Source: CAYWJT01 sp964458655 (GTDB lineage: Bacteria > Acidobacteriota > Aminicenantia > Aminicenantales > Saccharicenantaceae). Taken from it: a stretch of DNA of 17,610 bases. Every line of letters begins with the position of its first letter. Within the stretch, counting starts at the first letter, position 1. The position numbers and the translations under genes are program-made. Positions 7,542 through 14,432 of the stretch are shown piece by piece. The notes beneath the pieces were generated by a model. The model was given only the letters and a program-made list of their open reading frames with translations, made no database searches and had not been told where the DNA came from. The stretch spans positions 1-17,610 of the forward strand of contig CAYWJT010000056.1 in assembly GCA_964458655.1 (NCBI GenBank). The letters run 5' to 3'.

Positions 7542-10500
7542 ATGCGGCGGACAGGTGGAGACAGGGCGAAACCGAAAGAAAGCGCCGGGGAGGCCGTGCG
7601 TCGTGGAAGGCCCGTCCGCGTTCTTCCCACCGTGACCTATCCGGCCGCGCTGCCCATCACCGCGCGGCGCGACGAGATCGTGGCCGCCATCCGGGCCGGC
7701 CGCCCGCGCGTGCTCATCGTCTCGGGCGAAACGGGCTGCGGCAAAAGCACCCAGTTGCCCAAGATGTGCCTCGAGGCCGGCCGCGGCCGCGCCGGACGGA
7801 TAGGCGTGACTCAGCCGCGGCGCATCGCGGCCGTGACCATCGCCGCCCGCATCGCCGAGGAATTGGGTGTGCCGTCGGTGCCGGGTGCCGGAGGCGCCAG
7901 GTGCCAGTCTCCGGTCGGCTACAAGATCCGCTTCCAGGACCGCGTCCCGCCGGGCGCGCTCATCAAGGTCATGACCGACGGCATCATGCTGGCCGAGACC
8001 CAGCGCGACCCGCTCCTGCTCGAGTATGACACGATCATCATCGACGAGGCCCACGAGCGGACCCTCAACATCGATTTCCTGCTCGGCATCTGCCGCCGCC
8101 TGCTCGACGTTCGGACGGACCTCAGGCTCATCATCACGTCGGCGACCCTCGACACGGAGAAGTTCTCGCGCGCCTTCGGCAACGCGCCGGTCATCGAGGT
8201 CAGCGGCCGCCTCTACCCGGTCGAGGTCGAGTACCGGGAGAAGGGGAGGGCCGTGCCCGCCCCCGGGCCTGGGAACACGGACCGGGAGGTCGGGTCGGGC
8301 CGAGGTCGCGCGGGTCGAGTTCACGCGGATCGGGGGCGCGCTGACAGAAGTCGCGGGGACCACCCTCCAGGCGGAGGACGGGCCGCGGCCGCGCCCGCCT
8401 GGGCCGGCAGGGAATCCGACACTGACTACATCGACGCCGCCGTCGAAGCGGTCGACCACATCAAGCGCCGCCGCCCGCCCGGAGACATCCTCGTCTTCAT
8501 GCCGACGGAGCAGGACATACTCGAGACCTGCCGCGTCCTGGAGGGGCGGCGCTACCCGCTGACGACCGTCCTGCCGCTTTTCTCTCGCCTCCCGGCCGGC
8601 GAGCAGCGCCGCGTCTACACGGTCACGACGCCGAAGGTCGTGGTCGCCACCAACGTGGCCGAGACCTCACTGACCATCCCCGGCATCCGCTACGTCGTGG
8701 ACACGGGGCTCGCGCGCATCGCCCGCTACCAGCCCGATACGCGCATCAAGAGCCTGCCGATAAGCCCGGTGTCGCGGGCCTCGGCCGACCAACGCAAGGG
8801 ACGGTGCGGCCGCGTCCGGGACGGCGTGTGCGTCCGGCTCTACAGCGAAGCCGATTACGAGTCGCGCGACGAGTTCATGCCGCCCGAGATCCTGCGCTCG
8901 GACCTGGCCGAGGTCATCCTGCGCATGCTTGACCTCAACCTGGGCGACCCGCTGGCCTTCCCCTTCATCGACAAGCCGGCGGCCAGGGCGGTGCGCGACG
9001 GGTACGAGACGCTGCTCGAGCTCGGGGCGATACGGCGCGCGGCCCCGGCCACATCCCCGGCCCCGGCGCCGCAGACGGCCGCGAACAGGCACCAGGCACC
9101 GCCCCTGCCTGGTACCGGAAGAGGCGGCGGGCCCGCGGCAGGCGGCCCTGTCGGTTCGCCAGGCCGCGATCGGCCGGACTCGAGCGGCACCCGCCCGACC
9201 CTGGCCGCTCAGGCCGCTCCGACCGCCGCAGGCCGCGGCTCGTGGGAGCTGACGCCGCTCGGGCGGTTGATGGCGCGCATGCCCATCGACCCGCGCCTCG
9301 GCCGCATGCTCATCGAGGCCGCCCGCGAAAACGCCCTGCCGGAGGTCATCGTCATCGCGGCCGGGCTCAGCATCCGCGACCCGCGCGAGCGGCCGGCCGG
9401 TCAGTCCACCCAGGCCGACGCGGCCCAGGCCGTTTTCCGACACCCGTCGTCCGATTTCCTGACGCTCCTCAAACTCTGGCGGGCATTCAACAGCCCCGAA
9501 CTCGCGACGAGCGCCAGGAAACGCCGTTTCTGCGAGGAGCATTTTCTCTCCTACACGCGGATGCGCGAATGGAACTACCTCGTGGACGAGATCAGGAGCG
9601 TGATCAAAGAGTCTGAACGCTACCTGGTACCGAAGGTGCCTGGTGCCGGTTTCGCCCGGGTCGTCCCGCACGCGGATATCTCGCCCGCGCTCTACGCCGC
9701 CGTCCATCGCTCGATCCTGAGCGGCTACCTGTCCAACATCGCCGTCGCCAAGGAGGACGCCAGAGAGAAGAACGTCTACCAGGCGGCCCGTAACCGTGAG
9801 GTGACTCTCTGGCCGGGCTCGGTCCTTTACGGCAAGTCGGCGCCCTGGGTCGTGGCCACGGAGGTCGTGCGCACGTCGCGCCTTTTCGCCCGCATGGCGG
9901 CCAGCATCGACCCGGCCTGGCTGGAGGAGCTCGGCGCCGGCCTCTGCAAGCGCTCCTACTCCGACCCGGCCTGGGACCCGGAGCGAGGCGAGGTCGTGGC
10001 CAAGGAGCGCGTCACTCTCTTCGGCCTCGAGATCGTCCTGGACCGCCGCGTGTCCTACGGCCGCATCGCGCCGGACGAGGCCCATCGCGTCTTCGTCATG
10101 TCGGCGCTCGTCGAGGGACGGCTGATGCCGGGGAGCGGGAAGCAGCCGGCAGAGGCAGAGTCCGCCGGCGAGCCGGGCGCGGGCGAGGGCGTGGCGTCGG
10201 GCATGGGCGCGCAGCGGAATGCGCAAACGCGACCGCGAGCGCAAGCGGAAACCGACGATGAAGCCGACCGTCAGGCGTTTGCCAGGGGCTCGAGACGCCT
10301 GCTAACACCTTCGGTACCTGGTACCAATGGCACCTGGTACCGCCGGTGCCAGGTACCGGTTTCCGACGACATGCCGGCGTTCCTGCGTCACAACCTGGAG
10401 CTCCAGCGCCGGCTCGAAACGCTCGAGGAGAAGCTGCGGCGCCGCGACCTGCTCTTCCCGGAAGAGAAGCTGGCCGAGTTCTACTCGGCCCGGCTTCCCG

Positions 10501-12605
10501 GCATCCGCGACCGGCGCTCGCTCTTCAAGCTGCTCAAGGACCGCGGCGGCGACGACTCGTTCCTGCGTCTCAGCGAAAGCGACCTCCTCCGCACCACTCC
10601 AGAGCCGGAGCTCCTCAGCGGCCACCCCGACGAGCTCGAGATCGCCGGCCGCCGCTACAGCGCGGAGTACAGGTTCGCGCCCGGCGAGGAGGACGACGGA
10701 GTGACGCTCCACGTCCCCGTGCCGCACCTGCCGGCCGTGCCGCCGGCGCGCCTGAGCTGGGGGGTACCGGCCCGCGCGCCGGAGCTCATCGCGAGCCTCG
10801 TCCGGAACCTTCCCAAGCGCTGCCGCAAGCTCTTCCTCCCGCTCTCCGAGAAGGTCGAGGCCATCGTCCGCGAGATGCCCGCTGCCGACGAGGAGACGCC
10901 GCTCGTCCGCGCCGTGGCCGAGTTCGCCCGTCGTCGCTTCGGCGCCGACATCCCGCTGCGCGTCTGGTCGGAGGCGGAGGCGGCGCTCCCCAAGCACCTT
11001 CGCCTGCGGGTGGCCGCCGTCGACCCCGAAACCGGCCGCGTGATCGAGTCCGGCCGCGACATCGAACTCCTGCGCCGGAAGATCGGCGCCGCCGACCAGG
11101 CCCCCTCCAAAGTCGAGTCCCCAGCTTGGAAGGAAGCCGCCGCCCGCTGGGAAAAGTCCGGCCTCACCGGCTGGAGTTTCGGCGATTTGCCTGAGGAAGT
11201 CCCGGTCGGCGCCACGCTCAAAGGCTATCCGGCGCTTGTCGCGGGCGAGGCGTGGGCCGCCGAGGCGGAAAACGCCGTCGAGAATGCTCTCGCCGCTAAT
11301 GGGGGACATGCACCAAAGGGGACAGGCGCCGAAGGTGCGGGTACCAGGTACTCCCGGTACCAGATGCCGCCGGTACCTGGTTCCGAATGCCGGACGCCCG
11401 CCGCGTCTGAAGTCGCTGCCCCTCGTTCAGACACAAAGGCGCCCGCGTCGGTGCCGTTGAAAGAGGCTCTGCCGGGCGAGACTGTCGCCGCGCTGGAAAA
11501 GCTCAAGGCGAGAGCGTCTGCCGGCGAAAAAACGCTCGCTGCCAGCGGGGGACAGGCACCAAAGGAGACAGGTACCGAATGCCGGAAGCCCGGCGAGGCA
11601 GCCGCCGGCCCGTCGGCCGACCTGAGCATCAGGCTTTTCCCGACCCGCGCCGAGGCCGAAGCTTCGCACCGCCGCGCCGTGCGCCTGCTGCTGCAGTGGA
11701 AATTCGCCAGGGACCTGGCCTTCTTTCTACGCAGCTACCGGATTCCCGCGGAATACGACGCGGCCTCACGTCCCTTAGGCGGCCGAGAATCGCTCGAACG
11801 CTCCCTGGCTTCCGCGCTCTCCCGGGCCCTTTTCGAGCGCGACATCCGAACCGAGGCCGAGTTCAACGCGCTCTCCTCCGAAGCGCCCCGCCGCCTCTTT
11901 GAGCGCGGGCAGACGCTCCTCGATGCCGTCCTGCGCGCCGTCAAGCTTGCGCATTCCCTCCGCGGCGAACTGGGACAGACGGGGACAGGCACCGCGGGGG
12001 ACAGGCACCAGAGACACCGGTCTCCCGTGTCCGAAACGACGCGTGCTCACGACCTCGGCTCGCTATCCCGCCTCAAGAAAGCCGCCGTTTCGCCGGCCTA
12101 TCTCGATGAGGTCCGGGAAGACCTCGAGCGCCTCCTGCCCCCGAATTTCCTCGACTTCTACCCTTATGAGCGGGTCCTCCAGCTTCCGCGCTACCTCGAG
12201 GCCGTCAAGGTCCGTCTCGAGCGGGCCCGCATCGACCCCGAGAAAGACCGGGCCAAATCGGAGCAGGTGCAGCCCTTCGCCCTCGAGCTCGCCCGCCTCG
12301 AGCGAGAGTTGGCGCGTGTGGCCGGTCGCGAAGACGGGCAACGGTCCGGGGGCGAGGCCGTGCGCTTTCGGTACCAGGTCCCGCGACAGAACGGGGGACA
12401 GGCGCCAAAGGGGACAGGCACCGAAGGCGTCTGTCCCCCGTGTCTTGCAGTCCTGCTCGACGAGCTGCGCTGGATGATAGAGGAGTTCAAGGTCTCGCTC
12501 TTCGCGCCAGAGATAAAGGCCGCGTTTCCCATCTCGGCGGTGCGCCTCGCCCGCAAGGTCAAGCAAATCGATGAGCTCCTGGTGCCGGACAGGTTAGGGC
12601 AGTAA
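7542..12605 (+). CDS. hrpA: ATP-dependent RNA helicase HrpA (DEAH box) with many in-frame repeat insertions
   Basis: 1687 aa; E. coli HrpA is about 1300. Walker A SGETGCGKST (61-70), DEAH (168-171), SAT (200-202), NVAETSLTIPGIRYVVDTG (motif V region) and QRKGRCGR (417-424) are intact, so the ATPase/helicase core should work. A winged-helix/HA2 part (about 450-640), an OB-fold part (about 720-810) and the DUF3418 C-terminal region follow, as in HrpA proteins that act on structured RNA, for example rescuing stalled ribosomes. Extra length comes from insertions: residues about 112-122, 233-293, 497-567, 694-703, 863-946, 1245-1350, 1477-1497 and 1609-1634, most containing GGTACC- or GGGGACAGG-type repeats read in frame. 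All lie at domain boundaries or surface loops by comparison with family motifs. No ribosome binding site precedes ATG 7542; a leaderless message or a later start is possible. Confidence 0.93.
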   Translation: MRRTGGDRAKPKESAGEAVRRGRPVRVLPTVTYPAALPITARRDEIVAAIRAGRPRVLIVSGETGCGKSTQLPKMCLEAGRGRAGRIGVTQPRRIAAVTIAARIAEELGVPSVPGAGGARCQSPVGYKIRFQDRVPPGALIKVMTDGIMLAETQRDPLLLEYDTIIIDEAHERTLNIDFLLGICRRLLDVRTDLRLIITSATLDTEKFSRAFGNAPVIEVSGRLYPVEVEYREKGRAVPAPGPGNTDREVGSGRGRAGRVHADRGRADRSRGDHPPGGGRAAAAPAWAGRESDTDYIDAAVEAVDHIKRRRPPGDILVFMPTEQDILETCRVLEGRRYPLTTVLPLFSRLPAGEQRRVYTVTTPKVVVATNVAETSLTIPGIRYVVDTGLARIARYQPDTRIKSLPISPVSRASADQRKGRCGRVRDGVCVRLYSEADYESRDEFMPPEILRSDLAEVILRMLDLNLGDPLAFPFIDKPAARAVRDGYETLLELGAIRRAAPATSPAPAPQTAANRHQAPPLPGTGRGGGPAAGGPVGSPGRDRPDSSGTRPTLAAQAAPTAAGRGSWELTPLGRLMARMPIDPRLGRMLIEAARENALPEVIVIAAGLSIRDPRERPAGQSTQADAAQAVFRHPSSDFLTLLKLWRAFNSPELATSARKRRFCEEHFLSYTRMREWNYLVDEIRSVIKESERYLVPKVPGAGFARVVPHADISPALYAAVHRSILSGYLSNIAVAKEDAREKNVYQAARNREVTLWPGSVLYGKSAPWVVATEVVRTSRLFARMAASIDPAWLEELGAGLCKRSYSDPAWDPERGEVVAKERVTLFGLEIVLDRRVSYGRIAPDEAHRVFVMSALVEGRLMPGSGKQPAEAESAGEPGAGEGVASGMGAQRNAQTRPRAQAETDDEADRQAFARGSRRLLTPSVPGTNGTWYRRCQVPVSDDMPAFLRHNLELQRRLETLEEKLRRRDLLFPEEKLAEFYSARLPGIRDRRSLFKLLKDRGGDDSFLRLSESDLLRTTPEPELLSGHPDELEIAGRRYSAEYRFAPGEEDDGVTLHVPVPHLPAVPPARLSWGVPARAPELIASLVRNLPKRCRKLFLPLSEKVEAIVREMPAADEETPLVRAVAEFARRRFGADIPLRVWSEAEAALPKHLRLRVAAVDPETGRVIESGRDIELLRRKIGAADQAPSKVESPAWKEAAARWEKSGLTGWSFGDLPEEVPVGATLKGYPALVAGEAWAAEAENAVENALAANGGHAPKGTGAEGAGTRYSRYQMPPVPGSECRTPAASEVAAPRSDTKAPASVPLKEALPGETVAALEKLKARASAGEKTLAASGGQAPKETGTECRKPGEAAAGPSADLSIRLFPTRAEAEASHRRAVRLLLQWKFARDLAFFLRSYRIPAEYDAASRPLGGRESLERSLASALSRALFERDIRTEAEFNALSSEAPRRLFERGQTLLDAVLRAVKLAHSLRGELGQTGTGTAGDRHQRHRSPVSETTRAHDLGSLSRLKKAAVSPAYLDEVREDLERLLPPNFLDFYPYERVLQLPRYLEAVKVRLERARIDPEKDRAKSEQVQPFALELARLERELARVAGREDGQRSGGEAVRFRYQVPRQNGGQAPKGTGTEGVCPPCLAVLLDELRWMIEEFKVSLFAPEIKAAFPISAVRLARKVKQIDELLVPDRLGQ
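7877..7905. repeat. Degenerate palindromic repeat inside hrpA (RecA1 domain)
   Basis: GGTGCCGGGTGCC (7877-7889) and GGCGCCAGGTGCC (7893-7905) are near reverse complements and look like diverged GGTACC units. They add about ten residues (SVPGAGGARCQ) between AEELG and VGYKIRF, where homologues have a short loop. Confidence 0.6.
9085..9118. repeat. Repeat cluster inside hrpA (HA2 region)
   Basis: CAGGCACCAGGCACCG is followed by CCTGGTACCGG, pairing in inverted orientation across a short loop. It lies within an inserted stretch (residues about 497-567) absent from typical HrpA. Confidence 0.6.
9621..9650. repeat. Repeat cluster inside hrpA (before the OB-fold region)
   Basis: TACCTGGTACCG is followed directly by AAGGTGCCTGGTGCCGGT, two direct copies of the GGTACCTGGTACC theme. 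They encode YLVPKVPGAG. Confidence 0.7.
10312..10360. repeat. Full GGTACC repeat cluster inside hrpA
   Basis: Three units: GGTACCTGGTACC (10313-10325), GGCACCTGGTACC (10329-10341) and the inverted GGTGCCAGGTACC (10345-10357). The layout matches the intergenic cluster at 3496-3550 (direct, direct, inverted). It is read through in frame as VPGTNGTWYRRCQVP, between VEGRLMP and the conserved PAFLRHNLEL-type segment. Confidence 0.85.
11301..11385. repeat. Composite repeat inside hrpA: GGGGACAGG type followed by GGTACC type
   Basis: GGGGGACATGCACC and GGGGACAGGCGCCGAAGG (11301-11335) are followed by GGTACCAGGTAC, CGGTACCAG and CCGGTACCTGG (11340-11385). This shows that the two repeat families occur side by side. 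Read in frame as GGHAPKGTGAE then GTRYSRYQM. Confidence 0.8.
11546..11579. repeat. GGGGACAGG-type repeat inside hrpA
   Basis: GGGGACAGGCACC and GGAGACAGGTACCGAA in tandem, read in frame as GGQAPKETGTE. It is the same frame and nearly the same peptide as the copies at 11301 and 12393. Confidence 0.8.
11971..12030. repeat. GGGGACAGG-type repeat cluster inside hrpA
   Basis: GGGACAGAC, GGGGACAGGCACC and GGGGGACAGGCACC follow one another, then a small hairpin GAGAC/GTCTC (12011-12024). The reading frame differs from the other copies (GQTGTGTAGDRHQRH), with no stop codon. Confidence 0.75.
12368..12441. repeat. GGTACC unit plus perfect GGGGGACAG inverted repeat inside hrpA
   Basis: CGGTACCAGGTCCCG (12369-12383) is followed by a perfect 11-bp inverted repeat, ACGGGGGACAG (12391-12401) and CTGTCCCCCGT (12431-12441). 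A second GGGGACAGGCACC lies in the loop. Read in frame as GGQAPKGTGTEG, just before the conserved DELRWMIEEF segment of the HrpA C-terminus. Confidence 0.85.
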
Positions 12606-12612
12606 AAAAAAC

Positions 12613-12625
12613 GTGGGACAGGCAC
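12613..12625. repeat. Single GGGACAGGCAC repeat unit after hrpA
   Basis: GTGGGACAGGCAC, a partial copy of the GGGGACAGGCACC unit, eight bases after the hrpA stop codon and just before the duplicated hrpA fragment. Confidence 0.6.
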
Positions 12626-12640
12626 TGACCGTCCGATAAT

Positions 12641-12751
12641 ATGGGCGGAGGCGAGCTGCGCCGGATGACGGAGGAGTTCAAGATCTCGCTCTTCGCGCCC
12701 GCGCGCATGTTCGCCCCCCATTTTCTTCTTGAATTTTCCCGCCGGCCGTGA
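12641..12751 (+). pseudogene. Decayed duplicate of the hrpA 3' end
   Basis: Bases 12652-12699 match 12461-12508 in hrpA at 44 of 48 positions. The translated fragment ELRRMTEEFKISLFAP parallels ELRWMIEEFKVSLFAP in HrpA. The four differences change three residues (W to R, I to T, V to I), and the two conserved hydrophobic positions are lost or altered, as expected after loss of constraint. The surrounding frame runs 36 codons from ATG 12641 to TGA 12749-12751 but has no ribosome binding site. Both copies are preceded by a GGGACAGGCAC unit, which suggests that recombination between repeats produced the duplication. Confidence 0.7.
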
Positions 12752-12759
12752 TATCTAAT
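12729..12759 (+). promoter_or_regulatory. Candidate promoter for fbp
   Basis: TTGAAT (12729-12734) and TCTAAT (12754-12759) are 19 bp apart; TATCTA (12752-12757) at 17 bp is an alternative -10. The leader would hold a weak inverted repeat CAAGGGG/CCCCTTG (12765-12771 and 12818-12824) that brackets most of it and ends just before the ribosome binding site. Confidence 0.4.
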
Positions 12760-12841
12760 CGTCTCAAGGGGATCAAAGCCAAGGCGCGAACGCCGCGCGC
12801 ATCCCGCGCCCCATCACCCCCTTGAAAGCAAAGGAGGAATC

Positions 12842-13957
12842 ATGGGAAAGGAACGTGTCTCCCCACCCGGCCCCGCGCCCGCGTCACCCGACTCGCCGCA
12901 CGCCCCCGCGCCCGCCTCGTCTGCGCCCGCCTCGCCCACGTCCTCTCTTAACCCCCAGATCATCACCATCGAGCGCCACATCCTCGAGGAACAGGCCTAC
13001 CACCCCGAAGCGACCGGCACGCTCACCAACCTGCTCTATGATATCGCCCTCGCCGGCAAGGTCATCGCCAGCAAGACCACCCGCGCCGGCCTGGCCGAGA
13101 TCCTCGGCCGCACCGGCTCCATCAACGTCCAGGGCGAGCAGGTGATGAAGCTCGACAGCTTCGCCGACATCACGATAACGCGCCTCACCGACCATACCGG
13201 CCGCCTGGCCGCTCTGGCCTCCGAGGAAAACGACGACTTCATTCCCATCCCCGACCGCTACCCGATGGGCAAGTACCTGCTCCTGTTCGACCCGCTCGAC
13301 GGCTCCTCGAACGTCGACTTCAACATGCCCGTCGGCACCATCTTCGGCATCTACCGCCGCCTGCGCGACTCCGGCCCCGTCACTTGCGACGAGTTCCTCC
13401 AGCCCGGCACGAACCTCGTCGCCTCGGGCTACATCTGCTACGGCACGAGCACCATGCTCGTCTACACCACCGGCCACGGCGTCCACGGCTTCACCCTCGA
13501 CCCCAGCGTCGGCGAGTTCCTCCTCTCCCATCCCAACATCCGCATCCCGTCGCCGCCCAAGTACTTCAGCGTCAACCTCGGCTACAAGATGTACTGGAGC
13601 CGCGGCGTCCAGCGCTTCACCGAGTACCTCCAGGGCGGGGGAGACGGGCTCAAAGGGCTCTCGCTCCGCTACGTCGGGACGCTCGTCTCCGACTTCCACC
13701 GCAACCTGCTCGCGGGCGGCGTCTTCTACTACCCGGCCGACACCAAAGACCCCAAGATGCCGACCGGCAAGCTGCGCCTGCTCTACGAGGCCATCCCGCT
13801 CGCCTTCATCGCCGAGCAGGCCGGCGGCGCCGCTTCCGACGGCCGCGGCCGCATACTCGACATCCAACCGCGCTCCCTGCACCAACGCACGCCGCTCTAT
13901 ATCGGCGACAAGGGTCTCGTCGGCAAGCTCGAAGAGTTCATCCGCGAGAACGATTGA
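12842..13957 (+). CDS. fbp: Fructose-1,6-bisphosphatase, class I
   Basis: 371 aa from ATG 12842, preceded by AAAGGAGG at ideal distance. The enzyme removes the 1-phosphate of fructose 1,6-bisphosphate, a committed gluconeogenic step in the cytoplasm. Metal- and substrate-binding motifs are intact: ASEEND (126-131) and LLFDPLDGSSNVD (147-159) with Asp150, Asp153 and the GSSN phosphate loop. YVGTLVSDFHRNLLAGGVFYYP and LHQRTPLYIG near the end are also typical. Homologues are usually 330-340 aa; the extra length is a Pro/Ala/Ser-rich N-terminal tail (residues about 7-36) before NPQIITIERHI. It appears monocistronic. The call is firm; the tail has no obvious function. Confidence 0.96.
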   Translation: MGKERVSPPGPAPASPDSPHAPAPASSAPASPTSSLNPQIITIERHILEEQAYHPEATGTLTNLLYDIALAGKVIASKTTRAGLAEILGRTGSINVQGEQVMKLDSFADITITRLTDHTGRLAALASEENDDFIPIPDRYPMGKYLLLFDPLDGSSNVDFNMPVGTIFGIYRRLRDSGPVTCDEFLQPGTNLVASGYICYGTSTMLVYTTGHGVHGFTLDPSVGEFLLSHPNIRIPSPPKYFSVNLGYKMYWSRGVQRFTEYLQGGGDGLKGLSLRYVGTLVSDFHRNLLAGGVFYYPADTKDPKMPTGKLRLLYEAIPLAFIAEQAGGAASDGRGRILDIQPRSLHQRTPLYIGDKGLVGKLEEFIREND

Positions 13958-13959
13958 GC

Positions 13960-13987
13960 GCGGCCTGCCGCTGTCCCCGATTTTTTT
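13960..13987 (+). terminator. Weak terminator-like element after fbp
   Basis: A 4-bp stem GCGG/CCGC (13960-13963 and 13968-13971) is followed ten bases later by seven T residues (13981-13987). The stem is short and the gap large, so termination here is doubtful; the T-tract also abuts the next promoter. Confidence 0.25.
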
Positions 13988-13988
13988 C

Positions 13989-14017
13989 TTGACATCTTCC
14001 CCATATATTCATAATAT
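13989..14017 (+). promoter_or_regulatory. Strong sigma70-type promoter upstream of the structured RNA
   Basis: A perfect TTGACA (13989-13994) is followed after 17 bp by TAATAT (14012-14017) in an AT-rich patch that contrasts with the GC-rich surroundings. CATAAT (14010-14015) is an alternative -10. No gene start follows for more than 400 bp, so the promoter probably serves an RNA gene. Confidence 0.6.
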
Positions 14018-14023
14018 TTGGCT

Positions 14024-14172
14024 TTCGCGATAGGGTATGGATGGGCAGTTTGGTGGATGGAAGGGCCGCAGCGGCTTAATCCCCGTCCCCGCACAATAAG
14101 CCGCTGAGCCTTAAAGCCATCACTCGTCTTGCACAGCCTGCCATGAACCTTATGAGGAACCCTATCCGGTCC
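14024..14172 (+). ncRNA. Rod-shaped structured RNA, candidate 6S RNA
   Basis: Nested pairings run inwards: GATAGGGT (14029-14036) with ACCCTATC (14159-14166); TGGGCAG (14042-14048) with CTGCCA (14138-14143), one bulge; GTGGATGG (14053-14060) with CCATCAC (14117-14123), one bulge; and CAGCGGCTTA (14069-14078) with TAAGCCGCTG (14097-14106), perfect, closing an 18-nt C-rich loop. The result is a single long interrupted hairpin with an open middle, the shape of 6S RNA, which binds sigma70 RNA polymerase. The 3' strand carries GAGCCTTAAA (14106-14115) and ACAGCCTGC (14133-14141). E. coli 6S has GAAGCCUUAAAA and ACAGCCUGC in the same order and structural position (from memory). Start is set by the promoter; the 3' end is uncertain and no U-tract is visible. 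That it is a structured RNA is more secure than the 6S identity. Confidence 0.45.
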
Positions 14173-14340
14173 GAAAACGGCGCTCAGCCACCAAGGGCGG
14201 TAGCCTGTCCCGAGAGCGGGCGGAAGGCGGTCGCTTGTCGGCCCGCTGCTCCCGTGTCTCGGCCAGGCGGACCTGACCCGGCTCGAGACGTTCCCGGCGT
14301 CCCGGCGTTCCCGCCCCTGTAAGCTGAAGCAGGTCAGCGC

Positions 14341-14398
14341 GCGAGCCCGCCGGGCTTCTCGCCGCGCCGCAGCACGGCCGCTCGCGAGCCCGCGCGAG
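14341..14398. repeat. GC-rich hairpin pair upstream of the RAYT gene
   Basis: GCGAGCCCGC occurs twice (14341-14350 and 14384-14393). Each copy is part of a hairpin: GCCC/GGGC with flanking GCGA/TCGC (14341-14362), and CTCGCG/CGCGAG (14381-14386 and 14393-14398). REP-type hairpins commonly flank RAYT genes, so these may be its cognate elements, though they do not resemble the GGTACC family. The remaining interval 14173-14340 shows no gene I can support. Confidence 0.4.
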
Positions 14399-14432
14399 GC
14401 CCCGTCCACTTAGAAACGAGCGAAACCAACCC

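Noticed and set aside
8667..10244. Minus-strand open frame of 525 codons inside hrpA
   Set aside because: Antisense shadow of the helicase; no ribosome binding site or recognisable motif.
11301..12441. CRISPR array suggested by recurring GGGGACAGG units
   Set aside because: Units are irregularly spaced, partly inverted, lie inside a coding frame and have no unique spacers of constant length; no cas gene is present.
12884..13885. Minus-strand open frame of 333 codons inside fbp
   Set aside because: Antisense shadow of a gene with intact FBPase motifs.
14041..14172. tRNA, tmRNA, SRP RNA or RNase P RNA in the gap after fbp
   Set aside because: No T-loop, no tmRNA GGACGGG-type or RNase P GAGGAAAGTCC-type signature, and no SRP GGAA tetraloop domain; the rod-shaped fold fits 6S better.
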